From: Moniliella sp. 'wahieum'
Taxonomy: Eukaryota; Basidiomycota; Moniliellomycetes; Moniliellales; Moniliellaceae
DNA length: 64,000 nt
Assembly: GCA_003971905.1 (NCBI GenBank)
Contig: RSEE01000001.1
Span: 310,001-374,000, forward strand
Direction of reading: 5' to 3'
The translations under genes were made by a program, and so were the position numbers. Shown here piece after piece: positions 54,822 to 64,000 of this stretch. The notes beneath the pieces were generated by a model, which ran no database searches, was not told where the DNA came from, and was given only the letters and a program-made list of their open reading frames with translations. Every line of letters begins with the position of its first letter. The first letter of the stretch is position 1.

Positions 54822-55795
54822 AGCTCCCATACCAAGCACCAAGCACACCACACGACCTGACATCCTCGATCCCCAGCCCCACTAGAACCACTGCATCGCC
54901 CCACGTTTCTTGTCTTTTTTCGCCTTGCCTCTCGGATGGACCGATCGTGCCGAATCTAAGTCTGTGCTCAGCCACCTTCCCTGCGCTGGTTGGCGCCTGG
55001 TCCCGCGGTCGGGTGGGTGGGTGGACCGGCGATTGCGATTAGGGCGCACGCTCCCCCTTTATGTCAATGGGCCCAAGCGGTGTAGATGGGGGGGAGGATG
55101 CGGGATGGTCGATGGAGAGGCCTGTGACATGTGACATGTGACATGTGACATGTGACAGGGCTGGTTGCTTACGTACTCCCCGCGGGCCGCTCGTAAGCGC
55201 GGGCGGAGATAGGCGGGCGACGTGATGAGTGGGCGATGCGACAGGCGTGGAAGCTCGGGGAAGGCGAGGGGGCGGTGATTGATGACGTCGGCGGCGTGTG
55301 GGTCACCGCCGCGGCCGAGGGGGGATGGGACGGGATGGGCGCAGGCGGCGAGCTGGGGCATGAGCCATGCTGACGCGGGCGGTGCAGCGGCGGGGCGAGG
55401 GCGAGGCAGGCGGATGGGGGCGGAGGCGCGGGGGTGGCCGGTGGGCTGCTCTGCTCGGCTGGGCCTCAGCTGCGACGCACCGCCGCCCGTCGAGTGCGCG
55501 GCGGAGGATGATGCAATGGATGGCGCAGCGCAGGATGCATGTGCATGCGATCTGAGATCTCTGAGGGGCCGCAGAGCGTCATGCGTCGGCGGGTGAGGGC
55601 CCGAGCGTCGAGGCACACGGGCGCAGTGGGGGCGCATGCGTCATTAAATAAGCGCTGGGCCCCCGCCGCAGCCTCCGCCTCGCAAGCACTGAGCCCGGCC
55701 ATCGGACGCACCACAACCGTCCGCGCATCCGACTCTACCCCAGCCGCCCATCCGACGCAGCGCCCCCCCCGCCATCGCCCCCCCTGCTCCCCTCC
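54822..55795. other. intergenic with a GTGACAT array
   Basis: No gene recognised. It holds the heptad array at 55124-55158. Open frames on the minus strand (55059-55637) are compositional. Confidence 0.4.
55124..55158. repeat. heptad array, GTGACAT x4 + GTGACAG
   Basis: Five 7-bp units, four identical. ACATGT palindromes occur every 7 bp. Confidence 0.9.
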
Positions 55796-57726
55796 ATGGA
55801 CGCACCCCCCGCGCTGCGCCGCGTGCCTTCCCACGGCTCTCTGCCCTCCTCGGCCGCCGCTCGCCCCCCCGCCGCCCCCCTCGCCCCCCGCGCCCCGCCG
55901 CTGCTGCCCGCCTCCGCCGCTCCCACTCCCTCCACGCCTATCTGCCCACCATCCCCTCGGCCTCCGCCGCCGCCTCCGCCCCCACCTCCGCCTCCGCCTC
56001 CACATCCAGCATGTCCTTCTCCCGCCCCCTCCCCCGCCGCAGCAGCAGCACCGCCTCCGCCTCCTCCTCCTCCTCCTCCTCCCACACCAACCCCCCGCCG
56101 CCCCCGCCCCCGCCCCCCGTTGCCGCCGGCCACGCCCACCGCCTTCCCCCGGACGCTTCACCTTTGCCTCCCAGCCCTTGCACAACCCCATATGGATACC
56201 ACTGCCACGCCCACCTCGCTGCGCCCGGCACCGAGCCCGGCGTGCGCTACACCTTTCTCTCCGCCCCCTCCAGCAGCGAGGACATGACCCAACCCGGCGA
56301 CCTCTCTCCGCCGGATCAGGACCCCTTCTCTCTCCAGCCGGGCAGCCGACCACCGCGACGACATGCGCCCCTGGCCCAGCCGCACCTTCCCCGCATGTCG
56401 GGCACCGGCGGTGGCTACGGCTACATCTCGGGCTCGGCGCGAGAGTGGCATGTCGCTGGATGAGGACGACCCTGGCCCTGCGTTTTGGCGCGACTCGGGC
56501 GCTCGCCTGCCCTCTTCATCCAAGTCCAAGCAGCCGCCCCATCGTTCCTTTTCTACCGACGACGACGAGGACGATGACGACCCGCTGTCGGCGCTGCAGA
56601 AGCTGACGTTGGATCTGTACGAGCAGAAACACTCGGTGCCTGCGGTGGACGAAACCGAATCGGATTCCCTCATGGGATCCACCCACCTCTTGACCAGCAG
56701 CAGCGAAGTGTCCGAACGAGGCGCAAGCACCAGCAACGTCACCAGTCCCAGACCAGATAGCAGCACGCAGGTGGATGCGACCACGCCGTTGCCTGCCTCG
56801 CCGCCGGTGCCACCGCCGCTGCCGCTGCCACAGTCCCAGTCCCAGCCACCGGGCACGCGCAAAGCACGTTCGTCGAGCGACAAAGACCGGCGCACCGCAT
56901 CGCCGCGCGGAGGGCGGGATGGAGGAGGAGGAGGCCGAGGTGCGTCGCAGGAACCAGCTTCTTCCTCTACTGTCGCTGCGCCTTCGACACCTTGTGCCTC
57001 CTATGCCTCGCCCCCGCCCGCGCCCGCGCCCGGCCGCACATCCGCCACGCCTACCTCGCCCCCGCTTGCCACCCGCCGGCCCGTGCGGCACGTGTCCACT
57101 TCCCCGCGCTTTGCTCCGCCGCTACGTGGGTCGTCGCAAGAGGCCGACGAGTACGAGCAGCCGCCGCGCGGGGTCGGGATCAAACGCCCCCGTCGTCGTG
57201 CCCCTTCGCCCGGGAAAGAAGCAAGTGCGGGTGCGGGTGCGGGTGCGGGTGCAGGTGCAGGTGCGAGTGCAGGTGCACACCCTGCGCCCTCGCGACGCCG
57301 TACCGGCCCAGCCCGCGGCTCCACTGCCCCGCCCCGCCGCCGCCTCCGAAACGTCCTCCCGTGGCTCTAGGGACTTGTCTCCGTCCTCACGCGCCGACGC
57401 TGCTGGTGGTGGTGGCGGAGCGGGTGGTGCGTCCGGGCGGGGAAACCAAGATGAGCGTGTGCGAGTACGTGAATCCCTTGACGGGCGCGTGTGGGACGCA
57501 GTTTCATCGTCTGTACGACCTGGTGCGGCACCGCGAGACGGTGCATGGCCGCGACGAGGCGCGGGCAGTGCAAAAGGGCACGTTGAGCATGGAGCAGGCG
57601 CTGGTATGGGGCAAAGAAGTCAACCCCGCCACATCCAATGTGGACCACGAATGGAAATGCGAGTGTGGCAGTGTGTTTTCGCGCAAAGATGCCCTGTTGC
57701 GCCACAAGCGCCTGCGCCAGCACTGA
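55796..57726 (+). CDS. C2H2 zinc-finger protein with long low-complexity N-terminus
   Basis: The start ATG 55796 opens MDAPPALRRVPSHGSLPSS. A poly-Pro/Ser region follows, then SLDEDDPGPAFWRDSGARLP, an acidic DDDEDDDDPLSALQKLTLDL, a Ser/Thr/Pro linker, a basic GVGIKRPRRRAPSPGK (likely nuclear signal) and a Gly/Ala hexamer-repeat tract (57225-57280). At the C-terminus are two fingers: CEYVNPLTGACGTQFHRLYD followed by LVRHRETVH, and CECGSVFSRKDALLRHKRLR with final H and TGA at 57724-57726. Spacing (C-x9-C; C-x-C) is atypical but resembles fungal paired fingers where the second reads FSRxDALxRH. Frameshifts occur at about 56000, 56380 and 57430. Probable DNA-binding regulator; target unknown. Confidence 0.7.
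57225..57285. repeat. hexamer tandem repeat (GGTGCG/GGTGCA)
   Basis: About nine GTGCGG/GTGCAG-type hexamers inside the C2H2 gene, coding a Gly-Ala run. Confidence 0.8.
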
Positions 57727-58559
57727 TTCCCGTCCAGGCTCGGGATCCGGATCCGGTGGTCGGGCGAGGGAGGGAAGAGGAGCGGGGTGCAAGCTCCTCG
57801 TGGGTTTTTTGTTTTGGTTGTGATTGTGCTTTTGTGTCCTTTCCGTGTATCCTCGCATTTTTCTTGGCTGCTGTGGACGCCGCTGCGCCCCAGCGCCCTT
57901 GCTCGCCGCACGGGCTGGCTTGGCCTCGGCAGCGGTCGTACCCGGTCCCAGCCGGCCTGGCCCCGGCCTGGCCCCGGCCGCGTTCCATTCCATCTTGCTG
58001 CTGCCATGCTTGTAGTTTGTGAGTGTGTGCTGTGTGTGCCCGCAGTCCCACAGGCAGGGGAGGGCGCTGGCGGTGCGCAAGCGAGGGTGTGGTGGGGGGG
58101 GGGGGTGGCGGTGCGAAGAGCCAAGACTGGCAGTGCTTTGTAGCAAGATGCGTCCCGAGTGCAGTTAGCACTCGTCAAACTTGAAATGGGCGAGTAGGAG
58201 ACGCGCCGCATGCGCACGTGACCGGCGGGAGTGTTGGTATTGGTGTTGGTGTTGGTGTTGGGCCGGACGGGGGCAGCCCGCGCCCAGGCGGGGCAGTAGG
58301 GTTGGCGCACACCCCGCCCGCACGCGGCGAGCAGCACAGGCGCCGTGCCCGCAGGGAGATTGAACATTGCATCGCGGCGGGGGATGCGTGAGTTGAGGGG
58401 CGCGTGACGACGGAATCTGAAATTGCAGGCGCATGTTGACGCTGCCGGACGGGAGCCGAGACTGGCGGCATCGCGTGAGGCGCCGTCGGCCTCCCTCGCC
58501 TCCCTCCCCTCCCCCCCCCCCACTCGCCCCTCCCCCCCTCCTCCCCGCCCTGCCCTGCC
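57727..58559. other. intergenic, C2H2 gene to TOG gene
   Basis: No gene recognised. It contains a GGTGTT hexamer run (about 58230-58260) and a G11-12 run at about 58096-58107. A C-rich leader precedes the TOG gene ATG. Confidence 0.4.
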
Positions 58560-61500
58560 ATGGACGCCCCCCCGCCGCCCGACGACTGGGCGTCGCAGCC
58601 GCTCCCAGAGCGCCTGGCCAGCAAGGTGTGGAAGGCACGCTGCAGCGCCTACGACGACCTTGCCACCGCCTTTGCCCGCTCCCCCGACGCGGCCGACGCT
58701 GTGTTTGACCCATGGGTCCGCGACCCCGACCGTGTCCGCGCCTGGGTCCTCGACTCGAACGCTGTCGCACAGGAGAAGGCTATCGACGCTGTGCGTGCCC
58801 TGGTTGAATTCGGCGGCACCCGCGTGGCCAAAGCAACCCGCCCCGTCCTGGTACCTGCGCTGGTCGAAAAGGCGCTCCCTTCCACCGCGCCGGCACGCGC
58901 ACCCATGCCCAGCACACCCTCCTCTGGCTCGCGGAGAACGAAGATGTACTGGGATGCGAAGAACTAGTGAAAGCCGTCTTGGCCGGCTTTTCCGCCAAGC
59001 AACCCAGAACCGTCGCTGCCGCCGTCGCCTCGCTCGACTTGCTCATGTCTGCCTTTGGCCCGCACCAGATCGAACCCCGCTTTATCCTCGACCGCCTCCC
59101 CGACGCGTTTGTCATTCCGACAAAACGGTCAGAGCCAACGCGTCGGCACTTACCCTTACCCTCTACACTTACCTTGGCGATGCGCTGAACGCGACGCTGG
59201 ACAAGCTCAAGGACATCCAGGCCAAAGAACTGCGCGCCCAGTTCGCTTCCCTCCCGAACGATCCGCCCAGCCCACCCGGTTCCTCCCATCCCAACGTCCG
59301 GCCCCCGCTGGGGCCGAAGAGATGCGGCCGGTACCAATGGCTCGGGAGCCGAGAGCTTCCCCGCTGGGGCCGGCGAGGGTCCCGGGGCCGAGCCAAAAAG
59401 CTGGACGCGTACGACATCGCCATCCCTGCGGACCCCTTTAACACGAAAATCTGGCCGGAGAAGTTCCATGAACAGGTTGCTCACACGAAATGGTCCGAAC
59501 GTCGAGACGCGCTGATCGCCGCCGCTACCGCGCTCAAAACATCCCCCAAACTCAGCGACAACAGTGATTGCTTCAAGGTACGATTCGCTGGTGGAGGTGT
59601 GCGCGGAACGAGTGCGCAAGACTCCAACATCATCGTTGTCATTGAAGCTGCCGGCTGCCTGGCTCTGTTGGCCTCGGGACTGCGCAGCATCTTTGGCGGT
59701 CGGTACCGGGAAAAAGCCGAGCCAGCGTTGATTGAGCGATTGAAGGAGAGAAGGCGAATGTGCTCGAGGCGCTGAATGGGGCGTTAGACGCGGTAGCCGC
59801 CACCAGCTCGATCGGAGAACTTTTGCCCGACATTTTGACCGGAATGAAACACAAGACGCCCTCGGTCAAGTCGGAATCCGCCCGCTTCCTCGCTCGCTGC
59901 CTTGCCAATACCCGCACGGTACCGGGCAAAGCCGATGTGGGCTCCACGGCCGAAGCGCTGCTGGCGGCCATGGCCGACGCCAACCCCGAGGTTCGCGATG
60001 CGGCCGCCAAGGGACTGGGCACGCTGATGAAGCTGGTGGGCGAACGGGCGATGAACCAGTACCTGGACCAGCTTGACGACCTGAAAAAGGAAAAGGTCAA
60101 GGACGAATACGCCGCGGCCCAAGTCAAGGCCAAAGCTTCGGCCCCGGCCCCGCCCAAACCGGTCGCTCCGGCTGCCAAACCCGTCGTCGCCAAACGACCT
60201 GTCCTCTCCTCCTCCAAACCCAAGCCCGCCCCACCGGCGTCCCCGCCTCCGACTGCTTCCGCGCCCAGCGCATCGCCTGTCAAACCCCGCGCACCTCCAG
60301 CCCGCTTGTTGGCGAAAAAGCCAGCGGCATCTGCGTCTGCCTCTGCATCTGCCTCTGCCCCCAGCTCGGCAGTGCCGGCAGCCAAACGGGCTCCTGCCTC
60401 GGCTGGGGATCTTTGGTGACGCCCGCTACCGAACCTGTCAAGTACCGCTACCCGGCCGAAGAGGCCGAAGCACGAGCGCAAGAACTGGTGCCCGCTTCGA
60501 TCGGCGTGTTGATCGAGAGCAAAGCGTGGAAAGAGCGATTGGAAGGCATGACGCAGCTCAATGCGTGGCTAGATCGGGAAGCGGAGGAAGTGGATGCCGA
60601 GATCCTGATCCGAGGGTTTGGCAAGCGGCCCGGATGGAAAGAGTCCAATTTCCAAGTGCTGGCCGAAGTGTACAAGGCGATTCGCACGCTTTCTGAGCAC
60701 AGTCCTTCCTTTGGTCGCGCTCGGCGCGTTGGCCATCCCAGATTGTGTGACAAACTGGGCGATATCAAGTCAAGGTACCGGCGGGCGAGAACGTTGGTCG
60801 CACTGTCGGAAAAAGACGAGTTTGGCTTCGTCTTGGCCCAGAGTATTCCGGCATGGCCAAGATCAAGGCGCCCAAGGCCATCGCGGACGGTCTGGCTTGG
60901 ATCGACGCTACCCTGCTCCTCTTTGGCCTGGCGGGGATGTGGACGTAAGAGTCTCGTGGCCCATGATCGCCATGCTCAAAAACTCCAACGCGATAGTGCG
61001 GACGAATGCGACGAAATGCTTTGGTACGCTGGCACGGTACGTGGGTAGTGCCTTGCCAACTTTACCGGCGAATCACTCCCCAGTTGCAGGCCACCATACC
61101 AGACCGAGGTGGAAAAGGCTACCTCCAACCCGCCCCGGCCCGGAGAAGTTTAGTGCCGAGCTGGCCCAGCCAACGGCCACGGCGGGGGCAGCTGGAGGCA
61201 GTTCGGCCGACAAGGGCCGCGCAGCCGCGATGAACCCGCTGGACGACTTGGTACCCCGTTTGCGGTCGAGAAGGTCATCCCGCACGCGCTCATCACGGCG
61301 AGCAACGAGAGTGGGCCATGGAAGGAGCGCAAGGCAGCACTGGAGAGCATTGTGGGCGCGTTGCAAGCAAACGAACGACTCAAGGGGGACGTGCCGTCGG
61401 ATCTAACCGGCGCGCTCAAGCAGCGCTACGCCGATGCCAATCTGCAATGCAAGATGCTTGCGGTGGATGTCACGGCGCGTCTGGCGCGTGGGCTGGGAGC

Positions 61501-64000
61501 CGGGTTTGACGGGCCGGCACGGACGTTGGTGCAGCCGTTGGCGGGCGTGTTGGGCGATGCCAAGGCCCCGGTTCGGTCCGCTGCGCTGGACGCTCTGATG
61601 GCCATCGCCGAAGCGGTCGGCATTTCTCATCTCCTGCCCGGCTTGGTGGGCGCGGTAGAGGCCAAGGGCGCCAACCCCATGCTCAAGCAGGAGGTCTTCT
61701 CCTTCCTGGCCGCTTGGTTTGACGCGCACGATCCTGCCTCCGATCGGAGCTTGGACCTTGGGCCTCTCGCGTTCCCTGCCGTGCTGGGCTTGGATGACAA
61801 GAGCGCTCCGCTCCGTAAGGCCCAGGCAGTGCTGCCCTATGTCATTGCCAAGGCCGGGTGGAAGATGGTGTCAGCGCAGACCGACTCGCTCAAAGCTTCC
61901 CGCAACACGGTTCTGCCCCTGCTGGAACAGGCGCGGGCCAAAGCCAAGGCCAGTGCTCCTGCTTCGGCCCTGCGCCTGCGCCGCTGCTCCTGCTCCTGCT
62001 GCCGCTGCCGCCAAGAAGCCCACCGCGAGCCTTGCCCGTGCCCCGAGCAAAGTGGTGCCGCAGAGCGCGACGGCCCGTGCGCCAGCCCCTTGGCTCAAGC
62101 TCCCTCTGCAACAACCAACGTGGCGGCTCCCATGCGCGTAGGCGGGGCTCCCCGCCCCGCGAGCTGGGGCGACCGGCTTGAAAGCGCCTACGAGCGGTGT
62201 CTCGCTCGTTGCGTGCCCCGCCACTCGTCCCAGCTCGGCCGCCAGTGGGATTGCGCGCGGCACGAGTCTTCGCCATCCGGGCGTGCCGGCGGCTGCGCGC
62301 GCGGCGACCCCCGCGGAAGAAGAGGGGAGAGCGAGCGACGTGGCTGTGCTCACGTCCGATGGGAAGTTCAAGTTGGCCAGGGAAAAGAAGGATGCGCGGT
62401 TGCCCCATCCGTGGATTGGGGCGGACTTGGTGTTGCGTCCCGACACGGCGGCGGCGCTGCAAGCGCTCTGCGAGCCCCAACCCCCGCCATCCTGGACGCC
62501 ATGTTCTCCCGCGACCACTCGCCCGAGCGGGACTACCTCGCTGCATTGACCACCCTGATCGATCTCTTTGCGCCTCTGACCAGCGCTGGGGCCGAGACGG
62601 AGGGTGCGCTGGACCGGGAGGAGCTGCTGGCGGCTGGTGGCCAACTGGGATTGCTCGCCAAGTATGCTACGCTGCGTCTGGCCGAGGGGGGCACGTCGGT
62701 GGGACTCAAGTGCCTCGAGTTGCTGGATGAGTTGGTGGATGGGCGAAAGACGGCGGACCGGCACTTGTCTGAGGCCGAGGCGGTGATCTTGGTGCCCACT
62801 CTGATGGAAGTTTGGCGATGCCAAGGCGACGTTCCGAGACCGGGTGCGTGCGATTGCGCGCGCCCTGCCGGCAGTCTACCCGGCGTCCAAGTTGGTGGCA
62901 CGCTACATGGACGATGGGTTGGGATCGAAGAATTCGCGCACGAGGAGCGAGTGCCTGACGGAGGTAGCCTACCTGGTCAACAAGTACGGCCCGCATGTCG
63001 TCGCACCGGCGCGCAACTTGCCCATTGTGGCTAAGCAGACGGGAGACGGGATACTGCCGTCCGGCATGCCGCCCTCGCCGTGCTCGCCGAGGCTTTCAAG
63101 GTGCTTGGCGATGAGATTTACAAGTAACACTTCCAACCTCCCGCCCAAGGAAAGGGGGATGGTGGAGGAGCGACTGAAGCGCGTCCCGGCTCCCAGCAAA
63201 CGGCGAGAAAGTGGCCGGTGTCGCCCGTGCGGCCGCGGCCCCCGTGACCAGCAATGGCACGTCTCGCTCTGCGCTGCCGCCTCCCTCCCGCCTCGCGCGA
63301 CCGTCCATGCTTCCGGGTGCCGGGGGGTCAGGCCTGCCTCGTGCCGGCTCGCGCGCCTCTGCCTTACCGCGGCCCAGCTCCGCCGCGGCGCGGAGACCTT
63401 TGCTTCCTCTTCGGAAGGGGAGGAACGGGAGGTGGGGAGAAGCACCAGCCCGCCCACGGGCTTGCCCCGCCCAGGATCCGGGTTGGCACGCCCCAGCTCG
63501 CGCTCTGGCCTCGCTCGTCCTTCCTCTGGTCTTGCCCGGCCTGGCTCGAGCCTGGCTCGGCCGCCTTCTTCCTTTGGCCAGGCTCTTACGCACACCGAGA
63601 CGGATCTGGACCACTGGCTGACGCAGGCGTTGAGCCCCGACCCGCTACTGCAGTGAATGCGCTCAAGGAAGTGCAGGATGCCATTACGCGGAACGACGAA
63701 ACGGTGAGCCGGATGGCGGATCGGGTGCTGGGCGTCTTACGCAACAAGTACACTCGGCCTTCTCGGTGGCAGACGAGCCTCCGGAACTGAGCCAAGCTGC
63801 GCACCCAGCTTGTCCTGACGGTGGGCACTTTCTTCTCCCCGGAGCACCGGGGCGCAGAGGGCCACCCGTTCGCCTGGTCCATCTCGACCGATACGTTCCA
63901 GGCGGCTTTGACTGAGCTGATCCAGCGTTTGATGTTGGCCAACTCGGTTGATGCTAATGATCCGCTCCGCACGTACACCCGACCGCTCAACAGTGTTGTC
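58560..64000 (+). CDS. stu2: XMAP215/Stu2/Alp14-family microtubule polymerase with five TOG domains (3' end beyond window)
   Basis: Processive microtubule plus-end polymerase; TOG domains bind tubulin. TOG1: PLPERLASKVWKARCSAYDD. TOG2: KKLDAYDIAIPADPF and KWSERRDALIAAATA, ending MKHKTPSVKSESARFLARCL and NPEVRDAAAKGLGTLM. Then a Lys/Pro/Ala linker. TOG3: IGVLIESKAWKERLEGMTQL. TOG4: WKERKAALESIVGALQANER with DANLQCKMLAVDVTARLARG and PVRSAALDALMAIAEAVG. TOG5: ILDAMFSRDHSPERDYLAAL and GLKCLELLDELVDG. The C-terminal domain: LDHWLTQALSPDP and ALTELIQRLMLANS. ATG 58560. The protein exceeds 1,750 residues. Budding and fission yeast members have two TOGs, so this is the animal-like architecture. Frameshifts are frequent (at least twelve). 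Confidence 0.9.

Noticed and set aside
55466..56353. 295-codon Gly/Arg-rich minus-strand frame
   Set aside because: It is antisense to the poly-Pro region of the C2H2 gene; composition artefact.

Overview
The window is nuclear DNA of a GC-rich filamentous or yeast-like fungus. It carries a division-1 chitin synthase, a fused HIS7 (HisH-HisF), a DUF3425-type bZIP factor, PAN1, a Kin4-family kinase and an AVT-type amino-acid transporter. Introns are few and short (about 57-100 bp), with GTAYGT-like donors and CTAAC/CTGAC branch points. I favour a basidiomycete, possibly Ustilaginomycotina, but that is inference; there is no rRNA or other direct marker.

Layout: KIN4-like kinase (+, 931-4228); an isolated terminal exon (-, 4873-5061); chitin synthase (+, 5676-8630); ariadne-type RBR ubiquitin ligase (-, 10031-11836); a 6.5-kb repeat-rich stretch (about 12.0-20.1 kb) with two LINE copies and a nested solo LTR; exo-beta-1,3-glucanase (+, 20145-21573); a low-complexity gene and a Crz1-like C2H2 factor (-, 22.8-26.3 kb); HIS7 (-, 27917-29787) divergent from a HAD-like gene (+, 30333-31081); PAN1 (-, about 31764-34794) head-to-head with holocytochrome c synthase (+, to 35882); RPL24 (+, 37050-37621); an NDUFAF6-like gene (+, 38264-39326) convergent with eIF3i (-, 39490-40594); an SDR (-, 41428-42454); a third LINE fragment (-, about 43.9-45.3 kb); a bZIP/DUF3425 factor (-, 46031-47573) divergent from a Ser/Pro-rich gene (+, 48038-50244); an unrecognised gene (-, 50553-51608); AVT transporter (+, 53066-54821); a C2H2 protein (+, 55796-57726); and a five-TOG XMAP215/Stu2 protein (+, 58560 to beyond the right edge).

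Two properties cut across the window. First, almost every conserved gene is broken by single-base frameshifts, very often inside homopolymers. Housekeeping genes such as RPL24 and HIS7 are affected, so I read this as sequencing or assembly error rather than pseudogenisation; exact CDS joins are therefore approximate. Second, intergenic DNA repeatedly contains chains of 7-bp units, usually a palindromic hexamer plus one linker base, whose sequence drifts from unit to unit. The longest uninterrupted chain is 17 heptads (12778-12896). This is the most unusual structure I see.

Functionally the genes are an ordinary housekeeping mix: cell wall (chitin synthase, exo-glucanase), translation (RPL24, eIF3i), mitochondria (HCCS, NDUFAF6-like), cytoskeleton and endocytosis (PAN1, Stu2), spindle-position or cell-cycle kinase (KIN4) and regulators. 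There is no evident gene cluster or shared pathway. The accessory part is the set of repeats and retroelements at 12-19.7 kb, 26.3-27.7 kb and 42.5-45.3 kb.
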